Assembly (NCBI GenBank): GCA_905221605.1
Contig: CAJNDS010001469.1
Span: forward strand, 687,501 to 751,500
DNA from: Symbiodinium natans
Lineage: Eukaryota > Sar > Dinophyceae > Suessiales > Symbiodiniaceae
Length of the DNA: 64,000 nucleotides
Direction of reading: 5' to 3'
In this document: positions 53,671-63,755 of the stretch, one piece after another
Position numbering within the stretch: the stretch's first letter is position 1
Layout: each line of letters begins with the position of its first letter
Translations under genes and position numbers: made by a program
Notes under the pieces: generated by a model
Databases searched by the model: none
Told to the model about the DNA's origin: nothing
What the model saw: the letters and a program-made list of their open reading frames with translations, nothing else

Positions 53671-54124
53671 TGCCAGGGACCATAAGACAAGCAGCCGGCA
53701 TTCAAGTACTTGCAAGCATAGACCCCTCAGGGAAAGCTTCGCAGAGCCAGGGACGTGAACCCAGACATAGGGTTTATAGGGTTCACCTGGACCCTCCCTA
53801 CACAAAGGGGGGCATCTTCAACACCATAAATCACATTCCTCAATTACGGGGAGTATTAACCCTAAACCCTAAACCCTACACCCTCTGGGTCTCAGGGATC
53901 TTGCTTTGCTTCTGTCCCGCTGCAAGGGCCAAGCCCTCACAACCCTCAAGCACTCTCCATGCAAGCCGGTCTTGGACCCTAAACCCCATAAGGATCGTTT
54001 AGGGTTTAGGGTTTAGGGTTTAGGGAGGATCCATGCAAAACAGGGTTTATGTTACTGTTCTTGGTGAGTGTATATCTGGTTTCTTGTTGTGAGTGCATGT
54101 ATTGGGTATCCTTTTGGGGATAAA

Positions 54125-54226
54125 CCTACTTCATGTATCTATATGGTATATCCTTGGGCCTTACCAAAGGGGTTCCTCTAAAGTAGCTTGAGGGCCCAAG
54201 TGTATACTATACAGGTACATGGATCC
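54125..54226. repeat. family E hairpin
   Basis: Left TCATGTATCTATATGGTATA; right AAGTGTATACTATACAGGTA followed by CATGGATCC. Preceded by a family M-like stretch (54041-54130) shared with 61805. Confidence 0.6.
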
Positions 54227-54256
54227 CGAGGGTAAACCCTAAACCCTAAACCGCAG

Positions 54257-54335
54257 GCCTTGAAGGTTGTCGACAAGAACTGGGATGGGGAGCTCAATTT
54301 TGAAGAGTATCGGGCCCCAGCCTCCTCAGGGACGG
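54257..54335 (+). CDS. candidate exon encoding a complete EF-hand loop
   Basis: After AAACCGCAG the frame reads ALKVVDKNWDGELNFEEYRA. The loop DKNWDGELNFEE has the canonical calcium ligands (D1, N3, D5, N9, E12) with Gly at 6 and Leu at 8. A GTGGGG donor follows at 54336. This is the clearest domain among the isolated exons and indicates a calcium-binding protein gene on the plus strand. Entry helix residues would come from the preceding exon. Confidence 0.55.
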
Positions 54336-54653
54336 GTGGGGGAGGGGAGGGGGTCCTTTTTTGTTTAGGGTTTCGGGTTTAGGGTTTAGGGTTTAGGGTT
54401 TAGGGCCCAATGATTCCTGTTAACACTACGTTAGGGTTTAGTGTTTGGGGCTTGGGGTACCAAGACGGGAGCCCTCGTTCACCAAGAGCCCTTGACCCTG
54501 CCCCTTATTCTCGTAATGACTGCAGAGAGTGGTTGTTTGGCCCATGCGGAGCAATATTCGACACCCTAACCCTAAACCCTAAACCCTAAACCCTAAACCC
54601 TAAACCCTAAAGCGTTGTGGTTTGCGACGTGGTGCTCAACATGCTTCATTATG

Positions 54654-54738
54654 CTTTAGGGTGTTCCCCCTTGTACTGCAGTCCTTAATAACCCTGAACC
54701 CTATGAAGGACTGTTCGGACAAGGAGGAACATCCCAAA
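54654..54738. repeat. family C hairpin with CCCTGAACCC in the loop
   Basis: TAGGGTGTTCCCCCTTGTAC pairs with ACAAGGAGGAACATCCCAA. Confidence 0.6.
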
Positions 54739-55024
54739 ATATGCCTTTGGAATGGATATTAGAGCATGGACCCCAGAAGGAGCTGAAGATAGCTTCAGTT
54801 TTCCTAGGGTTTGGGGTTTAGGGTTTAGGGTTTAGGGCTACTGGGACCCAGAGTGGGCCCTTATTCCCCTTTTTTGGGGGCTTTAGGTTGCCTTATAGCC
54901 CCCTTCACACTCGATTGCTATTCCTCGGTTGCTCTTGGGTCTAGCTTCGGGCGCCTGCGATTTCGGGTTTTCAGGTTTAGGGGAGCACGGTGAAGAACCA
55001 GCATGTCAAGGGTCGGGTACAGTG

Positions 55025-55107
55025 AGGGTTTAGGGTTTAGGGTTTAGGGTTTAGGGTTTAGGGTTTAGGGTTTAGGGTTTAGGGTTTAGGGTTTAGGGTT
55101 TAGGGTA
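55025..55107 (+). repeat. interstitial telomere-type array, TTTAGGG
   Basis: About twelve perfect heptamers. Confidence 0.95.
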
Positions 55108-55137
55108 AGTGAAGATGTCAGGACTCCATGCATTTCC

Positions 55138-55232
55138 CTAAGGATCCATGTAGCTACATCCTATATACTTGGGCCTTGGAGGCCTGCATTGGAGCTTGAG
55201 GGCCCAAGTAAATACTATACAGGTACATGGAT
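55138..55232. repeat. family E hairpin
   Basis: CTAAGGATCCATGTAGCTAC pairs with ATACAGGTACATGGATCC. Confidence 0.65.
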
Positions 55233-55272
55233 CCAGAGATTAAACCCTAAACCCTGAACCCTAAACCCTAAA

Positions 55273-55315
55273 CCCTAAACCGCAGGCCTTGAAGGCTGTC
55301 GACAAACTTTCATAG
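55273..55315 (+). pseudogene. truncated duplicate of the EF-hand exon
   Basis: CCCTAAACCGCAGGCCTTGA and AGGCTGTCGACAA repeat the acceptor and first 22 nt of the exon at 54257 (one substitution). The sequence then diverges and meets a TAG at 55312. The preceding family E element is duplicated too. Confidence 0.6.
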
Positions 55316-55487
55316 AAAGCCACAGCTCTTCTGCGCAAGGCAACAGATGGTCTCCTCTCTGTACGAAGGCCCCAATAGAAGCTGAGCCGCTTGAGTCGAA
55401 CCTGCAAGATTCCCGCCTAAACCCTAAACCCCAAACCCTAAACCCTACTCCCTAAACCCTAAACCCTAAACCCTAAACCCTAAACCC

Positions 55488-55593
55488 CACACCGCGCTGG
55501 CTGGCAATGGTGTAGCATCTGTGAGGGCACGAAGCACCGGCGAAGCTTGCACATGACCCAGGCTCAGGAAAGAAACGCCAAAGACGTTCCCAG
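55488..55593 (+). CDS. candidate exon with Cys/His-rich segment
   Basis: The frame encodes WQWCSICEGTKHRRSLHMTQ then AQERNAKDVP. CSIC-x4-H could be part of a zinc-binding site. The donor is formed by the following telomere array (CCCAG then GTTTAG). The left flank is CCCTAAA without an AG. An alternative frame is open over most of it. Confidence 0.35.
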
Positions 55594-55638
55594 GTTTAGG
55601 GTTTAGGTTTAGTAGGGTTTAGCGTTTAGGATGTAGGG

Positions 55639-55845
55639 CCAAGGAGCCCAATATGAATTAAGGAACACACCGTAAATGGGGGTTTCCGAAATTAGGGGTG
55701 CTTTATTGGAGACTTCATTATCAGGGAATTCTATTGTTTGGGCTGCTATATTACGACTCTTAGTTTCGTAAACACCCCATATAGATCAGGGATCCTTAGT
55801 ATGATTTAAGGCGTATTCCAGGCGTGTTTTTGGGCTCTTTGGGTT
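55639..55845. repeat. family D hairpin interrupted by a family F hairpin
   Basis: D left arm GGAGCCCAATATGAATTAAG and right arm GTATGATTTAAGGCGTATTC plus TTTTTGGGCTCTTTGGG are separated by a full F element (TGGGGGTTTCCGAAATTAGG at 55657 to GTTTCGTAAACACCCCA at 55779). A clean nested insertion. Confidence 0.7.
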
Positions 55846-56128
55846 CTTTTGACCTGTATTTTGGGGCGTTGTTCCTTGGAGGTGACTCTGCCAATCGCCG
55901 TCCCAACGCGCCAAGATTCGGCGAGCGCGCCTGAGCCCCGTCGCTTGGCCACCGGCTTAAGTCCGCATGAGTTGGGGTTTTGGGTTTTAGGTTTTGGGTT
56001 TTGGGGCTGTGGACCGAAGATCTTTCAACATGTTTTATACAGGAATATGAAGTTTTTAAAGTCCGTAATGCCCTTTTACTAGTTACTAAGGTGCAGGGCT
56101 TTGGAGTTTGATCCAAGGATGCTGCAAG

Positions 56129-56348
56129 ATGGGCCAGCTGGTGTTCTTCGCTGCCACCTTCAGTGCTGGCTTTGCTTGTGGTTTGTCTGCCACCACCTTC
56201 AACGCGAGCTTTGTGCCTTCGCTGTCCACAATCAAGCTGCCGGATGTGTGCCCGCCTTGCGCGCTGGCAGGCGCGTGCCCGCCCTGCGTGCAGCAGGTGC
56301 CCGCGCCATGCCCAGCTCCGCAAGCGCCCGCGAAGCCTGGCAATCCTG
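56129..56348 (+). CDS. exon 1 of the glycosyltransferase: signal anchor and Cys/Pro stem
   Basis: ATG 56129 opens 73 codons plus one base and ends at a GTGCGC donor. An upstream AG at about 56095 (AAGGTGCAG) is a possible trans-splicing acceptor. A minus-strand frame across this exon is a shadow. Confidence 0.55.
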
Positions 56349-59300
56349 GTGCGCAGTTGGAGAAGCCCAGCGCCGTCCCTATATCCCCCTTGGGAATGTT
56401 TTTTTGTTTTATACATTTTTGTTTATATAAACCCAAGAGGATATTAAACATATTTGTTTTCGTTTTTATGAAGGTTCTAAGGGGATGTAGAGGTCCTGAT
56501 CACTACCAATGCCCCAGCTAGCACTCCGAGCACATTCCTGCAACCTGCGACGGCGGAGATCATCATTGTTAAGGTCTTTTCCGGTGGCCTCTCGGCGAAA
56601 CCCGGGCTTTGGGGTTCAGGGGTTTTAAGGGTTTAGAGGTTCTTGGTAGAGGTTTAGGGGTTGGAGAGGGGGGGGGGGGTGGCAAAGCAGTGCAAGGGGC
56701 TGCTTAAGCGCAGCCCAGACATTCGACCCAGCGTCGTAGCTCACATGCTCACACACAAGATTGAAAAGGAACCACCAGTGGGACTGAAGACCTGAAAGAA
56801 GTAAACCCTTACACAACAACCCTAAGTCAGCCCAGGCTGCCCTAAGGATCCATGCACCTATATAGGATATACTGGGTCCTCAGAGGGGTTTCTCTTTAGT
56901 AGCCTTAGGCCGTCAAGTATGTATACTGTATAGGTACGTGGATCCTTATAGGGATTCGGCACGAGGCAACGGCCGGTTGGGAAACAACATCGGCCAGCTT
57001 CTGCATGGCTTGGCATTTGCCCTGCGCCACCTGGTTGTCAAGTATCTTTTACCTCGGTACTGCTCAGAGAGCCCAAGAACCCGCAATTAAGGAGAGCGCA
57101 CCTCAAAATATGAACGGGATCCTGAATAGGGTTTGCGGTCTTTTGCTTCAATAAGGGTTCGTCGGCTCTCGGGGTTTGGGTTCGTCAGGGAGCTCTATGC
57201 CGTGCCACTTGCTCGAAATGGTTCGAGGTTGCATCTCGCATCTGCGGTGTCATTAACCTTAAACCAAAAAACTCTTGAACCCTGCCTTAAATCCTACACC
57301 GTAAATCCTAAACCTGAGAAGAGTTCGGAACAATGTGCAGGGGCGCTTGGGAGCTGAAATGACCCTGGAGAGGAGTTACATTAGAGGTTTTAGGGTTTAG
57401 GGTTTAGGGGGTTTAGAGTTCATGGTTTAGGGTTTAGGGCATCAGAGCCCGGATGCAGAAAAGGGTTCACGGGGCACCAGTCCCATGCTTCTCCTCCTCG
57501 TCAACCCAGACCCCTTGGCAGGATCCGGAGATCCCTTTAAGGGTTCATGAAGAATGACCCAATAGTAGTATTGGTGGGGATGTTCCCCCTTATACTGATA
57601 GTCCTTAAGAGGGATTATAGTACCCCTATGATCATCCCTATTAAGGACTGCTAGTCTAAGGGGGAACCTCCCAAAGTATAGGGTACTATTTAGGGCTTCT
57701 GCTTTTGGGATCCTTCCAGGGTCTGGGAACGAGGCAGATAGGGTGTCTGGTCCAGCTGCAACCAGGGTTCTGGGTTCCAAAAAAAAGGCCTACACCGGGA
57801 GTAAGCCCGTTTTTTCCTTCATTTAGGGTTGGGGTTCCCTTAGAATCCCCTTAGAACCAAAAAGGGTACCCTTTTTATTCCTAGGTTACTCCCTAAAGCG
57901 TTTAACCCTGAACTTCAACCCAGGCATGCATGCGGACCGAGTCAACCTCGTGGCGACAGGCCGGTTTTCGGGGGTGGCTGGGCTTGTTTAGGGCACTTTT
58001 GACCCTCACTGTTATATATAAGTAGGGCAACTGTCGCCCTCAGTTACTATTCAGGTACACATAGCGTAGTCCGACTTATAACCACCTGTGAACCTGCAAT
58101 TACTACCATTGCTATTGTGTTTAGCCTCAAACGTCATAATTGGTAGCTTGCACGCATGCGTGCTTGCCTTCCCTTATTCTCATGCGTGTGCTTGCACACG
58201 CATATGCTTGGCTGCTTCTGCGTGCTGACGGATGTGTGTGTGGCATGGCATGACATGTATGCATGTGCTTACGAAGTTGTTTCTCGCAGTTCCAGTTTCG
58301 GAGCAGATGCTGGTGAATCTGGAGCCATGCACTCTTTCCCTTGCGTGGAGAAGTCGCTTTTTTTGGCTGGGATCCACTCTGGGTTCGCAAAAAATCAAAA
58401 ACAATAGGTTCTCATAATCACCGTGCTTGTAGAATGCTAGGTACCAATCCTAAACCCTAAACCCGAAACCCTAAACACTAAACCCACCATACTGAATGGC
58501 AGGCGGCCAGCTGCCTCAGATCTTCGACCTGAAGAATTTGACGATGGCCCTGCCAGATGCTGGTGAGGCATGGGAGCCATCGTGGGAGCTGTCAGAAAGG
58601 ATTTAGGGTTTAGGGTTAGGGTTTAGGGTCGGTCTCAAACCAAAAGGTTTAGGGTTTAGGGTTTCCAAAGCTTGCGCTGCTGTAGCCGTGAGGCATTCTG
58701 ACAGAATTCGCCAAGTCAGTTCCAGCATGCCATGGTACACCTCTGGTACACAAATCTCTCTGTTGCTGGCAAGGGCAGCATTGCCAAAGAGCCCTCTATG
58801 CCCCTAGATTAAGGCATGTACCTGAAAGAATATTCAAAACCCCCTAATATATTTTAAGAGAATATTCGGAAGATTCCTTCAGTAAGCGGTACAAGGGACT
58901 CTTTCAGCAAACCCTAAACCTTCTTTAAAGTCCCGAGCTCTGAGAATAGAAATCGAGGGTATATTCCTTAATTAAGTAGCATAAAACAGCTCCTTGGTTT
59001 AGAGACCCTAAACCCTAAAATCGAACTCAAGGGCGATGTGTCCTAGAAGTAGACAAGTTGTCGTCAGCCTTCTCGAGGTTTTAGGTGTTTAGGGCTTAGG
59101 GCTTAGGGTTTAGAGTTTAGGGCAGCCTTACTATCTGCACATGACTCACCGGCCGAAATCGCCCCCACCTCCCTGCGCAGGCACGTGGCCGCATCCCGAA
59201 GGAATGCCAAGAGGCTGCTCAGGGCTCCCGGATGAAAAAGGAGCCGACGCCTGGCACAAGAGATCCTGGCAGGCCAGCAAAACGCGCCAAACCGCAAAAC

Positions 59301-61198
59301 CACCCAGGCACAGCAGGCTGTGCCGCACCAACTGCTGTGGCGATGAGAGTGTCACCATAAGAGGCCCCTACTGCTGGCTCAGAATGGTGTAGGACTTTGA
59401 GTGTTTAGCGTTCAGGATCTTGGGCGTTGGGTTGCAACGAGACTGGGTTCAATAAAGGGGCCTTGGATGCTGAAGGCCAAAGGCTTCCGCATCCCCACAC
59501 ATCAAGCAAAAAACTCTGAGGGCGCTTAGGGTTTAGGGTTTAGGGTTTAGGGTTTAGGGTTTTGAGTGCAGCATCTGAGGAACACTTATGCTGGCGGCTT
59601 CTGGACTACCCGCTGCGCCAACGTTCCGGCCAAGGAGTGTCTAAAACCTTCTTGGGAATGTCCGTTCAATTTTTGTTATGTATAGAATCCCAGGGAAGCA
59701 TGCCAACAAAAACATGTTCGTATGTGGTATGGCTTTTTTGACCCTTACAGCAAGAGTCCTTAGAGCCCACAAGGTTGTTGCTTCTAACCTTAACCCCAAA
59801 CCCTACAAACCCTAAACCCCGAACTAAGCCCGAAACGGGGAGTGAGGTATCATGAGCTGGCCCTGGAGTACATCTGGCCGCTGTTGAAGCCTGAGGAGCT
59901 GTTGCCCAAAGACTTCGCTGTACCCTATTTAGGGTTTAGGGTTTTAGGGTTTAGGGCTATTCCCCATGCACCCTTCCCTATTCTAGGGCCACCGCTGACT
60001 TCGTAACTTAGGGCTGTTGGGGGCTTATAAACCCTAATCCCTAAACCCTGTAGGGGGCCATTGGGGTGGGTAGGTGGTTCTAGTAGGCTTTAGTGTGTAA
60101 GCATTTGTCGGCCTCAGAACGTACGTTGACCCATGTTTCCTCCGTTCTTCCCAACGAACCCGTAAGGCCCAAACCCTATTCTCTCAACCCTAAACCAGAC
60201 CGAGAACCCAGCCACCCCTACAAACTAAATAAAAAAAACACGAGTGTAGGGTGGTAGACTACCCCTTTGCCCCCCCCCCCCCCCCCCCCCCCCCCAAACC
60301 AAAACACAAAAACCCAAACCCGAACCCTCAAACCCCCCCCCCCCCCCAAAGCAGAGATGCACCTGCTGGTGAAAGTACCCTTCCCTTTTTCGGGATATGT
60401 AGGTTGAGGGTTGAGGGTTTAGGGTTTTAACCTAAATCCCCCTGTTCCAGGTGAAAGCTTGCCTCGAAAATCCAGCGGAGGTGCGGGTCCAGGGTACCGA
60501 ACCCAATAAGTCGTTAGGGCTTAGGGTTTGTAGAGCCTAAAGATACACCAGGCGGGTTTGGCAGTTTCGGGCACAGCCTTCAGCACAGATGCTGTGCTCG
60601 CCCCATGCACGAGGAGTCTGGCGCAGAGAATAAACTGACTATCCACCTGCGTGGAAATGACTTGTGGAACATGGGTGAGTTCGAGATGATGCCCAAGAAG
60701 CCTATCAACATGGATGCAGGAGCTCACCATTGGCTCTGGGCAAATCCTCCCTGCACCATGTATGAGAAGATCATTCGCGAAGAAGGGTTCGCAGAAGTTC
60801 TGGTTGTAACTTCCCCTGACCGTCGGCACGCCTGCGTTTCTTGGTTCGAAGGCTTCCAACAAAGAACAGGCCTTAGCGTCAAGGTTACCCTGCAGACGAA
60901 CTCTTTGGCGGACGACTTTTGTACGCTGACCCGGGCCAGGAATCTAGTCCTTTCTTTCTCGACACTCTCGAACGCAGCTGCGATCATGAGCAAGCGGGTC
61001 AAGCGAGTATACCTGAGGCAGTTTGCTCTGAACTCCATGATGAATTGCAACATTTGGCCGGGCGTTTCGCTGGTGCAGTACAGCATGCCCATCACCGAGC
61101 AGCATCACGAGCCATACAACAACACCTATGCTGGAGTAACAGAGTGGTTCCAAACGTACAACATGAGCCTCATCACGCGGACGCCGTCATGCAAGTGA
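56129..61198 (+). CDS. seven-exon gene for a type II membrane glycosyltransferase, fucosyltransferase-like
   Basis: Proposed join: 56129-56348, 56966-57041, 58290-58312, 58503-58562, 59181-59388, 59847-59919, 60584-61198. All introns are GT-AG, all phases match, and the 1275 nt give 424 residues with no internal stop. Residues 1-24 are a signal anchor (MGQLVFFAATFSAGFACGLS), followed by a Cys/Pro stem (CPPCALAGACPPC, 47-59). NGRLGNNIGQL (75-85) matches the N-terminal GxGN motif of fucosyltransferase-type GT-B enzymes. LPQIFDLKNL (110-119), ESVTIRGPYCWLRM (182-195) and HELALEYIWPLL (198-209) follow. HLRGNDLW (241-248) corresponds to the HxRxxD donor-binding motif. SFSTLSNAAAIMS (344-356) matches the SxxS/AA motif near the C-terminus. 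The likely job is sugar transfer in the secretory pathway; the exact sugar is unknown. The 23-nt third exon and the splice choices around 59388/59847 are the weakest points. Introns contain families D, C and E hairpins and telomere repeats. Confidence 0.62.
56842..56949. repeat. family E hairpin just upstream of a splice acceptor
   Basis: CTAAGGATCCATGCACCTAT pairs with TATAGGTACGTGGATCCTTA. It ends 16 nt before glycosyltransferase exon 2. Confidence 0.65.
56966..57041 (+). CDS. exon 2 of the glycosyltransferase: GxGRLGNN motif
   Basis: Begins after ATTCGGCACGAG and ends at GTATCT. Encodes NGRLGNNIGQLLHGLAFALR then HLVVK, the conserved start of the catalytic region. This motif is the main reason to join the flanking exons. 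Confidence 0.6.
57064..57172. repeat. diverged family D hairpin (intronic)
   Basis: CTCAGAGAGCCCAAGAACCC and AATTAAGGAGAGCGCACC on the left; AATAAGGGTTCGTCGGCTCT on the right. Confidence 0.45.
57574..57676. repeat. family C hairpin (intronic)
   Basis: GGGGATGTTCCCCCTTATAC pairs with GTCTAAGGGGGAACCTCCC; GTCCTTAAGAGGGATTATAG pairs with CATCCCTATTAAGGAC. Confidence 0.75.
58784..58903. repeat. diverged family D hairpin (intronic)
   Basis: CCAAAGAGCCCTCTATGCCC and AGATTAAGGCATGTACCTGA on the left; TCAGTAAGCGGTACAAGGGA on the right. Confidence 0.45.
60271..60347 (+). repeat. two poly(C) runs (intronic)
   Basis: About 24 C at 60271 and about 14 C at 60334. Confidence 0.9.
60584..61198 (+). CDS. 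terminal exon of the glycosyltransferase, catalytic region
   Basis: 615 nt from the acceptor GGCACAGCCTTCAG to the TGA stop. Carries HLRGNDLW, a VVTSPDRR turn, LADDFCTLTRARNLVLSFST and the Ala-rich SNAAAIMSK. An internal ATG at 60605 exists, but starting there would remove the N-terminal half of the domain. The minus-strand frames over this region (60521-61153) are shadows. Confidence 0.75.
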   Translation, partial: HRCCARPMHEESGAENKLTIHLRGNDLWNMGEFEMMPKKPINMDAGAHHWLWANPPCTMYEKIIREEGFAEVLVVTSPDRRHACVSWFEGFQQRTGLSVKVTLQTNSLADDFCTLTRARNLVLSFSTLSNAAAIMSKRVKRVYLRQFALNSMMNCNIWPGVSLVQYSMPITEQHHEPYNNTYAGVTEWFQTYNMSLITRTPSCK

Positions 61199-61590
61199 AA
61201 AGCAGTGAGACTCAGCCGGTCTATGATCCGGTGGCCAGACTTGACTTTCTGTCCCTAGAATCCCTCTTAGAACCCCCATAACAGATATAAACGCATGGCC
61301 CGACGACCCCCCCCCAAACCAATTTGGGGGTAGATAAAGAACCTTGTGATAATAGCCGGTCATGCCAACAAACTCATGTCGCAGAATGAATTTCGAAACT
61401 TGTGATTATAAACCCTGGATAAATTACAGCCAGTGCAACATTACTAGTCAGAACATGGGAAGATGCGGGACACGCGGCTAAAGACGTAGGCCTCATCAAG
61501 CGCGGTGAACGTTTCAGTTTCAGGCGGGGCCAGAATGCATGAAATACCTCAATGACAGAAAACTACGTGTAGAAAGCCCGGCAAATGAGA
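61199..61590 (+). other. 3' flank of the glycosyltransferase gene
   Basis: Nearly repeat-free for about 390 bp, then a CCCTAAA array starts at about 61602. No AATAAA signal is evident. Confidence 0.4.
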
Positions 61591-61804
61591 CACTGCCCTT
61601 TCCTAAACCCTAAACCCGAAACCCTAGACTCTAAAACCCCTAAACCGGTTTTTTGGCTCCAGAAATTGGCGACCTGTAGAAGTTTATAGGGATTTCCGGC
61701 CTCCGGGCCGTTGCAGCCATGTCTCCGATGTGCCGAGCCGACATGGAGCTCTCCGGCTGCAGAGCTCCTTTTTCCCTAAACCCTAAACCCTAAACCCTAA
61801 AGCC

Positions 61805-61932
61805 TATATGAAGTAGGGTTTGTAATACTGTTGGTGAGTGTATATAAGGTTCCTGTTTTAATATTGGTGAGTGTATATATGGGGTGTCCTTTTGGGGACA
61901 CAAGAAATATTTTCCCTACTTCATATAGTAGT
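61805..61932. repeat. family M hairpin
   Basis: TATATGAAGTAGGGTTTG pairs with TTTTCCCTACTTCATATA; internal TTGGTGAGTGTATATA is repeated. A related stretch is at 54041-54130. Confidence 0.6.
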
Positions 61933-62055
61933 GTACTTGGGCCTTAAAGGGGTTTTAGGGTTCAGGGTTTAGGGTTTAAGGGGGTTTCCTAGATAATATA
62001 GGAACCCCCTTTAAGGCCCAAGTACAGACTCAAGAAGGTGCAGGGATCCTCGGGG
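61933..62055. repeat. family E-related hairpin with TTTAGGG in one arm
   Basis: GTACTTGGGCCTTAAAGGGG pairs with CCCCTTTAAGGCCCAAGTAC, a perfect 20-bp inverted repeat; GGTTCAGGGTTTAGGGTTTA sits between the left arm and the GGGGGTTTCCTA stem. Confidence 0.65.
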
Positions 62056-62139
62056 TTGCAAGTCATGTTAGGCTCAGGGAATGGCTCAAGTGTCAACATG
62101 CAGCCCCAAAACCCAAAACCCTAAATCTTTGACGGGGCG

Positions 62140-62236
62140 GGTTTAGGCTTTAGGCTTGCGGCTTGAGGCCTTAGGCTTTAGGCTTTAGGCTTTAGGCTTT
62201 AGGCTTTAGGCCATAGGCTTTAGGCTTTAGGCTTCA
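62140..62236 (+). repeat. array of TTTAGGC variant heptamers
   Basis: About nine units of GGCTTTA, a variant not seen elsewhere in the window. Confidence 0.93.
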
Positions 62237-63275
62237 GTTTAGGGCATACGCAGTTCGCCAGGCCAAGCGTGCTTGCCAGACATGGGCCATTTTCTGGGTA
62301 GTTGTGTACTGAAGATGCTTGAACGGGACCCTAAACCCTAAACCCTTTAAATTTGAACCCTAAACCCTGAACCCTAAACCCATTGAACGCCCAAGCAGGT
62401 AAGCATAAGGTTCACGTAGCGAGCAATCCTTCCATCGACATACAGCCACCGCAGGATCGATGGCGAGTTGCTTCGGGCCACTCCACCTGAACCTCAAACC
62501 CTAAACCCCAAATCCCCTAAACCCTAAGCCCTTTCAGCCCCAGGTGCCAACCCCTAAACCCGTAAACCCCGGTTTAGGGTTTACGGTTTACCGCAGGGTT
62601 TAGCCCCCTGCTCTGTGTGGCTGCTAGGTAAGCAGGTGGCAAGGAGCCCTGAACCCCAAGCCCCAAGCCCTAATCCCTAAACTCCCTCAGCCTGTTCCCT
62701 AAACCCTATACCCTAAACCCTAAACCCTAAACCTCCCACATCCAAAGGCCCATGTATTTGCCCGTGGCTGCGCCGCCCCCGCCCGGGCTGCCCAACCCAG
62801 ACATTTGGGTGACATTAGAGTTGACCTTGCTGGTTGACGGTCTTGGGTTTAGGGTGAGACCTGGGCAAAAAGGGTTTAGGGTTTAGAGGGGTTTGGGTAA
62901 CTCTGGGTTTAGAGTCTGGGATTATGGGTTCAGGGTTTATTCGAACAGGGTTCATGAAGTTGCTTTCCATTTCCAGTGTTTTTGTCAGAGCAAAAAGCCG
63001 AAACCTAGGAATCTGAAACCTTGCGGACTTGAACAGAAAGGCCGCCCTACAAACGCCGCTTCAACCCTTGACAGACCCCATGCAAAACCACAAACGACCC
63101 TGTAAGAAAGCAAAACCTGCAAAAGCCTTTTACGCCCTCAAACAAACCCCTATGCAAACGAATGTAAACCCTAAACCCTAAACCCTAAATAACTATAATA
63201 ACTATAGAACCAGAGAGAACCCTGAACACACTCCCTTCCCACAAAAAGTCAAGCTCCTAAAGCTCCTATGATAAA

Positions 63276-63398
63276 CCTGGGAGGCCCCCCCCCCGCCCCT
63301 TTATACTGGCAGTCCTTCATAGGGATTCTCATAGGGGGGGGGTACGAAAATCCCTAGTAAGTAAGGACTGTTAGAAAAAGTGGGCACGTCCCAAGTTA
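63276..63398. repeat. family C hairpin
   Basis: ACTGGCAGTCCTTCATAGGG pairs with CTAGTAAGTAAGGACTGTTA; ACCTGGGAGG and CACGTCCCAAGT mark the outer ends. Confidence 0.55.
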
Positions 63399-63565
63399 TG
63401 AACAACTCAAACCCAAACGCTCTATGCAAAACCCGAAACCAGAGACCCTGAACCATCCTGAGCCCTACGGTCTTACTCATGCGACTGCTTGGCATAGGCT
63501 TCTCTTCTCTTCTTTGTCCTACACAGACCAACGGACGTTGCCTGCCGCGTGCGAGAGTGAGCGAC

Positions 63566-63738
63566 TAAACCCTAAACCCTAAACCCTAAACCCTAAACCC
63601 CAAACCCTAAACCCTAAGCCCTAAGCCCTAAACTTTAAACCCTAAACCCTAAACCCTAAACCCTAAACCCTAAACCCTAAACCCTAAACCCTAAACCCTA
63701 AACCCTACCCCCCTACACCCTAAACCCTAAACCCTACC
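63566..63738 (-). repeat. interstitial telomere-type array, CCCTAAA
   Basis: About 23 units with a few CCCTAAG and CCCCAAA variants. Confidence 0.95.
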
Positions 63739-63755
63739 ACAAAAGCCCACAAAAG

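Noticed and set aside
55796-56451. Minus-strand frames of 121 and 206 codons
   Set aside because: Antisense shadow of the Cys/Pro-rich first exon of the glycosyltransferase gene and of a family D arm.
57133-57357. Extra coding exon between glycosyltransferase exons 2 and 3
   Set aside because: The frame overlaps the right arm of a family D hairpin, and adding it would break the phase chain.
60521-61153. Minus-strand frames of 113, 123 and 69 codons
   Set aside because: Antisense shadows of the terminal glycosyltransferase exon, whose plus-strand frame carries recognisable motifs.
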